Made by a program: the position numbers and the translations under genes. A stretch of 64,000 nucleotides of DNA from Litchfieldella xinjiangensis (GTDB lineage Bacteria > Pseudomonadota > Gammaproteobacteria > Pseudomonadales > Halomonadaceae). The first letter of the stretch is position 1. Every line of letters starts with the position of its first letter. The DNA lies in assembly GCF_000759345.1 (NCBI RefSeq), contig NZ_JPZL01000001.1:62001-126000 (forward strand), written 5' to 3'. This document shows positions 27,752 to 35,597 of the stretch, piece by piece. A model generated the notes under the pieces. That model was not told the origin of the DNA, made no database searches, and saw nothing but the letters and a program-made list of their open reading frames with translations.

Positions 27752-29701
27752 TCAATGCTGCAGTTGGGGCAGGTTTTTGTAGAGCTCGAGGGCTTCGGGA
27801 TTGGCGAGAGCGTCCTGGTTCTTGACTGGACGACCGTGGATGACATTACGTACGGCGAGTTCGACGATCTTGCCTGACAAGGTGCGTGGGATATCCTCGA
27901 CCTCGATGATCTTGGCGGGCACGTGGCGCGGAGTGGTATTGGCACGAATGGTGCGCTTGATCTCCTCGCATAACGCGTCGTCGAGCGTCCTATCCTCGCG
28001 CAGCCGCACGAACAACACCACACGAACGTCGTCACCCCATTCCTGGCCCACGCAAAGTGACTCGAGAACGCCCTCGACCTTCTCGACCTGGCGATAGATC
28101 TCCGCCGTGCCGATGCGCACGCCCCCGGGGTTGAGCACGGCATCGGAGCGTCCATGGATGACAAGCCCATCCTCGGCGGTGATTTCGGCGTAATCGCCAT
28201 GAGCCCAGATGCCGGGGAAGGTCGAGAAGTAGGCCTCCCGGTATCGCTCGCCGTTGGGGTCGTTCCAGAAGCCGACGGGCATCGATGGAAAGGGCTGGGC
28301 GCAAACCAGCTCGCCTTTTTCTTCACGCAACGGTTTACCTTCGTCGTCGAAGACATCCACGGCCATGCCCAGGCCGCGGCACTGTAGCTGGCCTCGATAG
28401 ACGGGGCGAATGGGACACCCCAGGGCGAAGCAGGAGACGATATCCGTTCCGCCCGAAATGGAGGCGAGTAGCAGATCCTCCTTTATGTCACGGTAGACGT
28501 AATCGAACGATTCGTGGGCCAGTGCCGAGCCGGTAGAGAGCACGGCACGCAGGCTCGTCAGGTCGTGGCTTTTGCCGGGCAGTAGCCCTTCCTTTTCGCA
28601 AGCGGCGATATACTTGGCGCTGGTACCGAAGACCGTGACCTTCTCGCGTTCGGCCATTTCCCAGAGTACATCGGGCGCCGGAGAGAAGGGGGAACCATCA
28701 TAAAGCACCAAGGTGGCTCCGCAGGCCAGGCCGGAGACGAGCCAATTCCACATCATCCACCCGCAGGTGGTGTAGTAGAACAATACATCGCTCGCATCGA
28801 GATCGGTATGCAGCCGATGCTCCTTGAGATGTTGGAGCAGGGTGCCGCCGGCTGAGTGAATGATGCACTTCGGTGCCCCGGTCGTGCCGGATGAATAGAG
28901 AATGTACAACGGATGGTCGAAGGGTTGAGGTTCGAATTCGACAGTTGTAGCCGGATTACTGAGGTAGTCGTCCCACGTTACGGCCTTGTCGATGCCGTCG
29001 GTTTCCACCTCGTCCTTCAAAAACGAGAAGATGACAATCTGATTGATCGAGTCGATGGCATCACTAATCTCGGCCAGACGTGGCAGCGTATCGATCGGCT
29101 TGCCGTTCCAGGTATAACCATCGGTAGCGATCAATACCTTGGGCTGGATCTGACCGAACCGATCCATCACGCCATTGAAACCGAAGTCAGGTGAACAGGA
29201 GGACCAGACAGCACCGATGCTGGCTGCAGCGAGCATGCCGATGACGGCATGTTCACTGTTGGGTACGAAACCCGCCACTCGGTCGCCCGCGGTGACCCCG
29301 CTTTGCTTCAGTGAGTGAGCAAGCTTGGCGACTTGCTCGTACAATTCCGCATAGGAAATCACCTTACGCCTGCGTCGCTCGTCACAGACCACTAGCGCAG
29401 GGTGATCGTCGCGACGCCTGAGCAGGTTTTCCGCGAAGTTGAGCCGGGCTTGCGGAAACCAGCGAGCCCCAGGCATGGCATCGGGCCGCTCGAGCACGGT
29501 ATCTCCGCGTGAGACGGCCTGGATATCGGCAATGTCCCACCATAATGCCCAGAAGGCTTCGGCGTGCTCGATGCTCCAGGCATGCAGGGCACTGTAGTCC
29601 TGCAGGTCCTCGCCGTGGTCGCGATTGATGCGATGCATCAAGGCGGCCATTTGCGTATTGTCGATGGTGGCCTGGGACGGGGCCCATAGCGGGGCAGTCA
29701 T
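27752..29701 (-). CDS. Acetoacetyl-CoA synthetase
   Basis: A 649-residue ANL-superfamily ligase that activates acetoacetate with ATP and CoA. It has the N-terminal ACS extension (YSALHAWSIEHAEAFW), the phosphate loop YSSGTTGAPKCI, the YYTTCGWMMWNWL segment characteristic of acetoacetyl-CoA synthetases, and the catalytic lysine in the C-terminal RTLSGKIVEL. GGAGG precedes the ATG by five bases. It stands alone with a dyad-rich upstream region. With the 3-hydroxybutyrate dehydrogenase at 34.2 kb it would complete conversion of 3-hydroxybutyrate to acetoacetyl-CoA. Confidence 0.93.
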   Translation of the reverse strand: MTAPLWAPSQATIDNTQMAALMHRINRDHGEDLQDYSALHAWSIEHAEAFWALWWDIADIQAVSRGDTVLERPDAMPGARWFPQARLNFAENLLRRRDDHPALVVCDERRRRKVISYAELYEQVAKLAHSLKQSGVTAGDRVAGFVPNSEHAVIGMLAAASIGAVWSSCSPDFGFNGVMDRFGQIQPKVLIATDGYTWNGKPIDTLPRLAEISDAIDSINQIVIFSFLKDEVETDGIDKAVTWDDYLSNPATTVEFEPQPFDHPLYILYSSGTTGAPKCIIHSAGGTLLQHLKEHRLHTDLDASDVLFYYTTCGWMMWNWLVSGLACGATLVLYDGSPFSPAPDVLWEMAEREKVTVFGTSAKYIAACEKEGLLPGKSHDLTSLRAVLSTGSALAHESFDYVYRDIKEDLLLASISGGTDIVSCFALGCPIRPVYRGQLQCRGLGMAVDVFDDEGKPLREEKGELVCAQPFPSMPVGFWNDPNGERYREAYFSTFPGIWAHGDYAEITAEDGLVIHGRSDAVLNPGGVRIGTAEIYRQVEKVEGVLESLCVGQEWGDDVRVVLFVRLREDRTLDDALCEEIKRTIRANTTPRHVPAKIIEVEDIPRTLSGKIVELAVRNVIHGRPVKNQDALANPEALELYKNLPQLQH

Positions 29702-29716
29702 CGGCTCCTCCCTCTA

Positions 29717-29730
29717 TAGTTATGTAACTA
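29717..29730. promoter_or_regulatory. Dyad next to the aacS ribosome site
   Basis: TAGTTA-TG-TAACTA stands immediately upstream of the GGAGGAG of acetoacetyl-CoA synthetase. It could be an operator or a leader hairpin controlling that gene. Confidence 0.45.
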
Positions 29731-29738
29731 ACGCAGTT

Positions 29739-29753
29739 TGGCACAGCGTGCCA
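29739..29753. promoter_or_regulatory. TGGCAC-N3-GTGCCA dyad
   Basis: A perfect six-base inverted repeat with a three-base spacer, about 40-50 bases upstream of the acetoacetyl-CoA synthetase start. It is a candidate operator for an unknown dimeric regulator. Confidence 0.45.
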
Positions 29754-29782
29754 GCCTTTGCCGGGCTTGGGAACTGCTGCTT

Positions 29783-29816
29783 CGCACCATGAGGATGAAC
29801 TTAGACTAATGGTGCG
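29783..29816. promoter_or_regulatory. CGCACCAT-N18-ATGGTGCG inverted repeat
   Basis: Eight-base exact inverted arms, with a smaller dyad (TTAG-A-CTAA) in the spacer. This is a candidate regulatory site in the aacS/MFS divergent region. Confidence 0.4.
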
Positions 29817-29916
29817 CTGCACTAACGCGGTGGCCACTGATGAAAATCTGATCACTGTAAGCCCGACCCGCTGAGCGACTTGCTCAAACGTGGCTATACA
29901 GTCACTTTGCACATCG

Positions 29917-29939
29917 TTATCCACAGGAATTGTGAATAA
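29917..29939. promoter_or_regulatory. Inverted pair of DnaA-box-like sequences
   Basis: TTATCCACA, an exact consensus DnaA box, is followed after five bases by TGTGAATAA, the inverse complement of TTATTCACA, which also fits the TTATNCACA form. Together they form a 23-base near-palindrome upstream of the MFS gene. No other origin features are seen. Confidence 0.55.
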
Positions 29940-30094
29940 CCTCATTCTTGGCCACTGCTGACTTTGATGATCGGCAAGAATGCGCCACACTGTGATGCGG
30001 CGCTCACGAGGATAGCGGTTCGAGTCATTGTTGATTGCATCCAGTGAGCGTCGTCGACGCTATTATGGAACGCGGTTACCACATGGAGGTGCGA

Positions 30095-31435
30095 GTGCGC
30101 GCGTTACCCGCGACGTTGCCAATTCTGTTCGTATGCGAAATCTGCTTTCTGCTGGGGCATGGCCTGATCATGACCCTGCTTGGCGTTCGTATGTCCCTCG
30201 AGGGCTTTCCCTCACAAATGGCAGGCCTGCTCATGTCCAGCTTCTCGCTGGGCTTCGTGGTGGGTAGCTACTGGTTGGAAAAACGCATCCGCTCAGTGGG
30301 CCATATCCGGGTCTTTGCGGCCTGTGCTGCTTCACTGGCGGTTACCGCCATGCTGCATGGGCTATGGATCAATCCCTGGGCCTGGCTGGCTTGGCGGCTA
30401 TTTGGCGGGGTGGCCACCGCTGGCTTGCTGATGGTCATGGAGTCGTGGGTTTCGGGTGAGTCCACCAATGAGAATCGTGGCCGCGTGCTCGGCTGGTACA
30501 TGGTGATCTCCACCTCGTCGCTGGCGGGGGGGCAGTGGATGCTGAACCTGGCCGACCCCTCGACTACGGTATTGTTCTCGGTGGCAGGGATGCTATTCGC
30601 ACTCTCGCTCGTGCCGCTGTCCATCCATCGTATCCATGGCCCCAGCAAGGTGGGGGATGTCCAACCTCAGAAGATCAAGCTGCGCGAACTGTTCCGGCGC
30701 GTGCCTGTCGGGTTGGCCGGCGCATTCGTGGCCGGCTTGATGGTGCAATCGTTCTTTGCCATGACGCCCTTCTATGGCCAGGAGATCGGCCTGTCCACGG
30801 CGCAGACGGCTCAGTTCATGGCCATTACCACGTTGGTGGCGCTGGTAGCCCAATGGTCTCTGGGGCGCGTTTCCGATCGCTTCGATCGCCGCAAGGTCAT
30901 CCTGTGCATGGCGGTCGTCATGGCATTGGCGGGTGTGCTGATCGCGGCCGTGGCCCGCACCAGCTTCACCATGCTGCTGGTAGTCGCCTGCTTCCATACG
31001 GCGATGCTGCATACGCTATATTCCCTGAGCCTGGCTCACACCAACGATTGGCTCGACCATTCCGAGATCGTTGCAGCAAATGCCAAGCTGATGATCTGGT
31101 ATGGGGTCGGTTCAATCATTGGTCCTTTCAGTGCATCGCTGGCCATGCAATGGGTTGGTCCGGATGGCCTATGGATGTTCCTCGGCGCCGTATCGGTGCT
31201 ATTGGCAGTATTCGTGCTGTATCAACTCGGCCGTAGCCGGGCAATCGCCGAACCGGCGGTCGAGCAGGAGCCGTATGTGGCCGTACCCGTCATGGAGACG
31301 CCGCACTACATCAATGAGCTTGATCCACGTTACGAGCCTCAGCAGCACGAGTTCGACTTTAGCTACGACGAGGATGATGAACACGGAGACGATGCGGCCG
31401 AAAACCTGGCGGCGGAAGAGAACGTGACACGTTAA
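30095..31435 (+). CDS. MFS transporter with long acidic C-terminal tail
   Basis: A membrane protein of about 446 residues with twelve predicted helices and the MFS loop motif GRVSDRFDRRKV between helices 8 and 9. It resembles the small-molecule efflux (YcaD-like) group; the substrate is unknown. The last 55 or so residues are a charged cytoplasmic tail rich in Asp, Glu and His (ELDPRYEPQQHEFDFSYDED). I prefer the GTG at 30095, which has GGAGG five bases upstream; ATGs at 30083 and 30065 are alternatives. It converges on the DUF1338-like gene eight bases away. Confidence 0.85.
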   Translation: MRALPATLPILFVCEICFLLGHGLIMTLLGVRMSLEGFPSQMAGLLMSSFSLGFVVGSYWLEKRIRSVGHIRVFAACAASLAVTAMLHGLWINPWAWLAWRLFGGVATAGLLMVMESWVSGESTNENRGRVLGWYMVISTSSLAGGQWMLNLADPSTTVLFSVAGMLFALSLVPLSIHRIHGPSKVGDVQPQKIKLRELFRRVPVGLAGAFVAGLMVQSFFAMTPFYGQEIGLSTAQTAQFMAITTLVALVAQWSLGRVSDRFDRRKVILCMAVVMALAGVLIAAVARTSFTMLLVVACFHTAMLHTLYSLSLAHTNDWLDHSEIVAANAKLMIWYGVGSIIGPFSASLAMQWVGPDGLWMFLGAVSVLLAVFVLYQLGRSRAIAEPAVEQEPYVAVPVMETPHYINELDPRYEPQQHEFDFSYDEDDEHGDDAAENLAAEENVTR

Positions 31436-31443
31436 ATCGACAC

Positions 31444-32211
31444 CTAGCCGATTTCGCAACGGGTATGGCGTGGCATCAGTAATTCGGCGGCGCGCTCACG
31501 GTTACTGGGCAGACATTTCTGCACTAGGGCCAGCCCGCCCATGGCGATGCGGTGCTCGTCTCCTCCCGCGAAGGCCATGCGCTGTGAACGGGTCGCATAA
31601 AAGCGGAAGTTGAGCAGGGGAGAAACAGGAAACACCCCCTCCAACCGGTTGGCGGTTCCTTGGAAACCGGCGCGTTGCATTTGCTGATCCAGGCTGACCA
31701 GGTCGTTTCCCAGGCATTCGCAATCGAAGCCGACATGGTGAATCCGAGGCCCCATTACCGCCAGCCAGGCCGCCAGTGGATGCGCCTGATGCAGTCGTTC
31801 GTACCCCGACCAGTCGGGCATCTCCCAAGGTCGGCCGCGAGTCAGTATTTTCAAGCCTTCCAGTGAGGTGACACGAGGACGCTGTATCAGCGACTGGAGA
31901 TAGGCTCGGGGCTCGCGGGTCAACGTACCAAGCTGAAGTTCCGCGAGGATCAGCCAGGCGCCCTCATCGGGGGGGGATAGCAACGTCACCAGAAGTCCCC
32001 GGTCGGCCATGGCAAAGTGCTCAGCATGCGCATACCCCTGACACTTCAGGGCGGGTAATAAAGCATTGGCTGCGTAGGGGCCATGGTTGAGCGTCAGTAG
32101 GGTGAGGTATTCGGGGCAGCTGTCCAACGGCCACAGGCGCAAGGCACCCAGTTCGGGGTGATGGTGCACATAATCGAGCCATAGCTCTTGCAAGAACGCT
32201 TGGCGCTGCAT
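31444..32211 (-). CDS. DUF1338-like protein (putative metal-dependent oxygenase)
   Basis: A 255-residue protein that I assign only tentatively to short DUF1338 proteins, relatives of 2-oxoadipate dioxygenase/decarboxylase. Supporting features are the N-terminal LQELWLDYV, an early TLNHGPYA where the family has its first metal His, the AWLILAELQLG segment with a possible metal Glu, and the second-half AWLAVMGPRIHHVGF, which mirrors the family's NHF segment. Other residues diverge, so metal binding is not certain. The ATG at 32211 has GAGAGGG six bases upstream. Glutaredoxin is the next gene upstream on this strand, behind its own terminator. Confidence 0.45.
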   Translation of the reverse strand: MQRQAFLQELWLDYVHHHPELGALRLWPLDSCPEYLTLLTLNHGPYAANALLPALKCQGYAHAEHFAMADRGLLVTLLSPPDEGAWLILAELQLGTLTREPRAYLQSLIQRPRVTSLEGLKILTRGRPWEMPDWSGYERLHQAHPLAAWLAVMGPRIHHVGFDCECLGNDLVSLDQQMQRAGFQGTANRLEGVFPVSPLLNFRFYATRSQRMAFAGGDEHRIAMGGLALVQKCLPSNRERAAELLMPRHTRCEIG

Positions 32212-32305
32212 GTCAGGCCCTCTCCCTGTGCCTTGTCGTCCAGGCAAGTATAGGCAGAGGCGCTGAGGAGGGATTCAACGCCAAGGGGACGCTAACCTTA
32301 CGCAC

Positions 32306-32334
32306 ATGAAAAAACCGCCCTAGCCGGGCGGTTT
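32306..32334 (-). terminator. Terminator of the glutaredoxin gene
   Basis: An AAACCGCCC/GGGCGGTTT stem with a five-base loop. On the minus strand it is followed by a run of six T, giving a standard intrinsic terminator 30 bases after the glutaredoxin stop codon. Confidence 0.88.
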
Positions 32335-32364
32335 GCATCGCGTCACGTGTGAGCTCGACTCACC

Positions 32365-32640
32365 TTACTGTTCGGTGCTGGCCGGCAGCAAAGCATTATC
32401 GGAGACGTACTGGTCGAACTCGGTGAAGCCGCCGATGTGAGTCTGGTCGACGAAAATCTGGGGTACGGTCTCGACCGGCTTGCCGATGGTCTTTTCCATA
32501 TCCGCCTTGGTGATGCCTTCCTCATGGATATCGATATAGCGATAACCGGAGATGGCGCCTGTGTCGCTCAACTTGTCTGCCAGGTCCTTGGCTCGGGTGC
32601 AAAAAGGGCATGCGGGACGGCCGAAGATCACTACGAACAT
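32365..32640 (-). CDS. Glutaredoxin (GrxA type)
   Basis: A 91-residue thiol-disulfide oxidoreductase of the GrxA type, expected to use glutathione and reduce proteins such as ribonucleotide reductase. The active site CPFC is at Cys11 and Cys14. The TVPQIFVDQTHIGGFTEFDQY segment gives the cis-proline and glutathione-binding residues. The ATG at 32640 has GGAG five bases upstream; a longer in-frame start nine codons earlier would add a non-family N-terminus. It is a monocistronic gene with its own terminator. Confidence 0.93.
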   Translation of the reverse strand: MFVVIFGRPACPFCTRAKDLADKLSDTGAISGYRYIDIHEEGITKADMEKTIGKPVETVPQIFVDQTHIGGFTEFDQYVSDNALLPASTEQ

Positions 32641-32755
32641 GAAGTTCTCCTGAATAAAGGTGGACATATCGTGCGAATAGAAATTTATGCCCCATTGTTC
32701 CGTACTTGCCGGGAGATTGCCAATAGGAGCAATCTACCCGGGTTATTGCATTGCA

Positions 32756-33568
32756 CTATAGACTTTCTTCGTCCGCCTGCTTGAGCAACCGATCCAGCTC
32801 GGCATAAATGTCCGGCGCACTGACCAGGATATTCTCCCCGTACAGGTCATTGGGGATACCCTGCGGTACGGGGTAAAGATGCCCGGTCTGTGCACCGGCT
32901 TCACGGGCGATCAGCAAGCCGGCAGCGAAGTCCCATGGCGATACGCTTTCGTAATACGCATCCAGCCGGCCACAAGCCACGTTGCACAGGTCCAGCGCCG
33001 CCGAACCGATTCGTCGAACGTCCTGACAGTGCATCAATACGGCTGTCAGGCGTCTTATGAGCGGGGCACGGGTATCACGGTCGTATGGAAACCCTGTTGC
33101 AATCAGGCTGTTTGAAAGTCGATTGGCGCGACTGCTCTGCAGGCGAGTGCCATTCAGGAAAGCCCCTTCACCACGAATGGCGGTGAAGGTTTCCTGCAGG
33201 AAAGGGGCATGCACTACACCGACCTCCACTCGGCCCTGGCTGGCCCATGCAATAGACACCGCCACATGGGGTAGTCCATGTGCGAAATTGACGGTGCCAT
33301 CGATTGGATCGACGATCCACAGCGCATCATTGAGATCGAGGCTGTCGTGATCCGGAGCCAGCTCTTCGGTCAAGCGTGCTTCGCCGGAAAACTCCTCGTC
33401 GAGCGCCTCGGCGATCAATGTATCGACGGCCACGTCGGCGTCGGTCACGAGCTCGCTGCCTTTCTTGTAACGATGCTCGAAATCCTGACTGGCGTGCGCG
33501 TCCAGAATGGCACGTCCTGCACGGTGAGCAATGGCCGTGGCTTGCTCGAGACGTTGGCGGGCCTGCAT
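32756..33568 (-). CDS. Inositol monophosphatase family protein
   Basis: A 270-residue Mg2+-dependent phosphatase of the IMPase/SuhB fold. Metal-binding motif A is WIVDPIDGTVNF (Asp87, Asp90), the upstream Glu is in LTEEL near residue 69, and motif B is SPWDFAAG. Possible substrates are inositol 1-phosphate, 3'-phosphoadenosine phosphate or a sugar phosphate; the sequence does not decide. GGAGG stands four bases before the ATG at 33568. It is not the usual suhB neighbourhood, so I give no symbol. Confidence 0.9.
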   Translation of the reverse strand: MQARQRLEQATAIAHRAGRAILDAHASQDFEHRYKKGSELVTDADVAVDTLIAEALDEEFSGEARLTEELAPDHDSLDLNDALWIVDPIDGTVNFAHGLPHVAVSIAWASQGRVEVGVVHAPFLQETFTAIRGEGAFLNGTRLQSSRANRLSNSLIATGFPYDRDTRAPLIRRLTAVLMHCQDVRRIGSAALDLCNVACGRLDAYYESVSPWDFAAGLLIAREAGAQTGHLYPVPQGIPNDLYGENILVSAPDIYAELDRLLKQADEESL

Positions 33569-33693
33569 GGAGCCTCCTTGCGATGTCTGTGAGTGTCCTT
33601 GCAACCAGTTTAACAGGCTGAAGGTTGCACCGCAGGAAGTGGCCAGCAGCCCCTCAATAGGTAGACTGCGGGCTTCGCCAACGGGAGAGCATC

Positions 33694-34152
33694 ATGCAGG
33701 CATTGAATTCCGACCAATACGCTCGTCTGGCAGACGTCGCCCATCGCTACTGGCAGGTCCATGCGTCATGGTTCAAATCCTCGCCATGTCGCAATCCCCT
33801 ACTGGGGGTGGATACGCTGTGCTTCCGCCCTTGGTCAGGCGATGGGATGGGGCAAGATGAGGTAGGGCTAAACGATGAGCCCAGCCTGGTGGGGGCATTG
33901 CTGACGCCGATTTCACTGTCCTTGGTGCTTCTGCCACCGACGAGCGCGACCAGAGAGGCTGTCGCTGAGCGCATCGTCCAGCTTCCTGGAGGCGCTTACG
34001 CCTTCAATCAGGAGCAAGTCGATCATGACGTCTGGTTTTGGCGCTGCGAGGTGCTGAGCGACCTGGGGGATATCGACTCCCTGCAAGAGGGGAGTCGCCT
34101 CGCCCAGCAGCTGGTCAGCCGCGTCATGGATCCCCCTGGGGCCAAGGCATGA
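33694..34152 (+). CDS. HybE-like ([NiFe]-hydrogenase assembly chaperone domain) protein
   Basis: A 152-residue soluble protein. The pattern NPLLGVDTLCFRPW, LVGALLTPISLSLVLLP and LPGGAYAFNQ follows the HybE/HupJ chaperone domain order (NPxLxVE, LGxLxTPWFMNLxLLP, LPxGxYxF). HybE acts on [NiFe]-hydrogenase precursors in other bacteria. No hydrogenase gene is in this window, so the protein may serve another metalloenzyme. GGGAGAG precedes the ATG. It lies upstream of 3-hydroxybutyrate dehydrogenase, with a large dyad between them. Confidence 0.6.
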   Translation: MQALNSDQYARLADVAHRYWQVHASWFKSSPCRNPLLGVDTLCFRPWSGDGMGQDEVGLNDEPSLVGALLTPISLSLVLLPPTSATREAVAERIVQLPGGAYAFNQEQVDHDVWFWRCEVLSDLGDIDSLQEGSRLAQQLVSRVMDPPGAKA

Positions 34153-34188
34153 CGTCATCGCCGCTGAGTGGCGCCAGGTGATGACGTC
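34151..34188. repeat. Interrupted palindrome between the HybE-like gene and bdhA
   Basis: Nine-base arms GACGTCATC (34151) and GATGACGTC (34180) flank a shorter CGCC/GGCG stem. It may fold as a hairpin ending the upstream transcript or serve as an operator; no T tract follows. Confidence 0.45.
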
Positions 34189-34237
34189 GGCGTATGCTGA
34201 GTGGGTCGATTGATGCCAACGAAACCGGGAGGAAGCG

Positions 34238-35017
34238 ATGAGCGCCACTAATCATCAGCAGGCTACGCCGCGTGTGGCCTTGGTGACCGGCACGACCAGC
34301 GGTATCGGCGAGGCCGTTGTCAAGCATTTCTGCGAGCTGGGCATGCAAGTGCTCGCGGTAGATTACAACGACCAGGGCAAAACAGTGGCCGATGCATCAG
34401 GCGCGGCTTTTTTCCAGGCGGATTTAACCGATGCACAGGCATGCCGTGATGCGGTAGCCGAGGCAGCGAAGCGTTTCGGTCACATCGATATCCTCGTCAA
34501 TAATGCCGGCATTCAGCATGTGTCCAGCATTGAAGAGTTTCCCGAGACGAAGTGGCGCCAGATCATCGATCTGATGCTGACTGCTCCGTTTCTGCTGACC
34601 CAGGCGGCCTGGCCTTACATGCGTGAAGGGGGCTGGGGGCGCATCGTCAATATCGCCTCGGTTCATGCCCAAGTCGCCTCGCCGGGGAAATCGGCCTATG
34701 TCAGCGCCAAACATGGGTTGATTGGCCTGACCAAGACGGCTGCTCTAGAAGGGGGGGCGCACGGCATTACAGCCAATGCCATTTGTCCGGCCTATGTCAA
34801 GACGCCGCTGGTGGACAATCAGATTGCCGATCAGGCACGCCTGCATGGCATGCAGGAGCAGGAGGTCATCGAACAGATCATGCTCAAGAACGCGGCGGTA
34901 AAGCGGTTGATCGATCCCTCGGAAGTCGCTACGCTCACGGCGTATCTGGCCTCGGACGCCGCGGGCGCCGTGACTGGATCGAGCTGGAACATCGACTTGG
35001 GATGGACGGCGCAGTAG
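34238..35017 (+). CDS. bdhA: 3-hydroxybutyrate dehydrogenase
   Basis: A 259-residue NAD-dependent short-chain dehydrogenase that interconverts 3-hydroxybutyrate and acetoacetate. The cofactor motif TGTTSGIG, NNAGIQHVSSIEEF and the catalytic Ser141, Tyr154 and Lys158 are present. The substrate-loop sequence ICPAYVKTPLVDNQI and LASDAAGAVTGSSWNIDLGWTAQ are characteristic of bacterial BdhA. GGGAGGA precedes the ATG. It ends nine bases from the converging response regulator gene. It should feed the acetoacetyl-CoA synthetase encoded at 27.7-29.7 kb. Confidence 0.93.
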   Translation: MSATNHQQATPRVALVTGTTSGIGEAVVKHFCELGMQVLAVDYNDQGKTVADASGAAFFQADLTDAQACRDAVAEAAKRFGHIDILVNNAGIQHVSSIEEFPETKWRQIIDLMLTAPFLLTQAAWPYMREGGWGRIVNIASVHAQVASPGKSAYVSAKHGLIGLTKTAALEGGAHGITANAICPAYVKTPLVDNQIADQARLHGMQEQEVIEQIMLKNAAVKRLIDPSEVATLTAYLASDAAGAVTGSSWNIDLGWTAQ

Positions 35018-35026
35018 TCGCCTTCA

Positions 35027-35587
35027 TCAACGCCTCACTGGCCGCTTCTGCAACTTGCGCTGCAGTGTCCGGCGATGCATTCCCAGGGCGCGGGCCGTCG
35101 CCGAAATGTTGCCGTCGTGTTCCTGCAGCACTTTCTGAATATGCTCCCAGGTGACCCGGTTGATGGAAGGGGGGTTCTCGGCAACTTCGGTGTCGGGGTC
35201 CCCTGTCTGCCGCTCAAGCGCCGTCAATATCTCGTCGGCATCGGCGGGCTTGCATAGGTAATTCACCGCACCCAGCTTGATGGCCTCCACGGCAGTGGCA
35301 ATACTCGAGTAGCCGGTCAGCACCACGACTCGGCACTCGGGAACGATCTCCAGCAACTCCGGCAGGAGTTTGAGCCCCGAACTATGCTCGAGCTTGAGAT
35401 CGAGTGTGGCAATATCCGGCGGGGCCGTTCGTGCGCTCGCCAGGGCTTCTTCCGCGTCATGTGCGACGTTTACTTCGTAGCCGCGTCTCGTCATGGCTCG
35501 CTGCATTACGTGACAGAACATCTCGTCGTCATCGACGATCAATACGCGTTCGCTGGTTTCCGACACTGTCTCGTCTCGCTGGCTCAT
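35027..35587 (-). CDS. RegA/PrrA/ActR-type response regulator
   Basis: A 186-residue regulator with an N-terminal receiver domain (phosphoacceptor Asp63 in ATLDLKLEHSSG, conserved Thr and Lys in VLTGYSS and LCKPAD) and a short C-terminal Fis-type helix-turn-helix (NISATARALGMHRRTLQRKL). That HTH is almost diagnostic of the RegA/PrrA/ActR group, which controls respiration, carbon and nitrogen metabolism in response to redox. Its kinase gene lies ten bases upstream on the same strand. GGAG precedes the ATG. Confidence 0.92.
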   Translation of the reverse strand: MSQRDETVSETSERVLIVDDDEMFCHVMQRAMTRRGYEVNVAHDAEEALASARTAPPDIATLDLKLEHSSGLKLLPELLEIVPECRVVVLTGYSSIATAVEAIKLGAVNYLCKPADADEILTALERQTGDPDTEVAENPPSINRVTWEHIQKVLQEHDGNISATARALGMHRRTLQRKLQKRPVRR

Positions 35588-35597
35588 AGGGGCTCCG

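Larger units (their letters stand above)
29702..30094. other. Dyad-rich divergent intergenic region
   Basis: A 393-base non-coding region between the acetoacetyl-CoA synthetase gene (leftward) and an MFS transporter gene (rightward). It contains at least four separate inverted repeats, including an inverted pair of DnaA-box-like nonamers. Both promoters should lie here. I see no credible open reading frame or RNA gene. Confidence 0.6.

Noticed and set aside
29730-29760. Sigma-54 promoter for acetoacetyl-CoA synthetase
   Set aside because: TGGCAC is present, but the GC dinucleotide of the -12 element is not at the required spacing on either strand; the sequence is better explained as a symmetric dyad.
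29702-30094. Replication origin, suggested by DnaA boxes
   Set aside because: Only two boxes are present, with no AT-rich unwinding element, no dnaA/dnaN/gyrB/rpmH genes and no cluster of further boxes.
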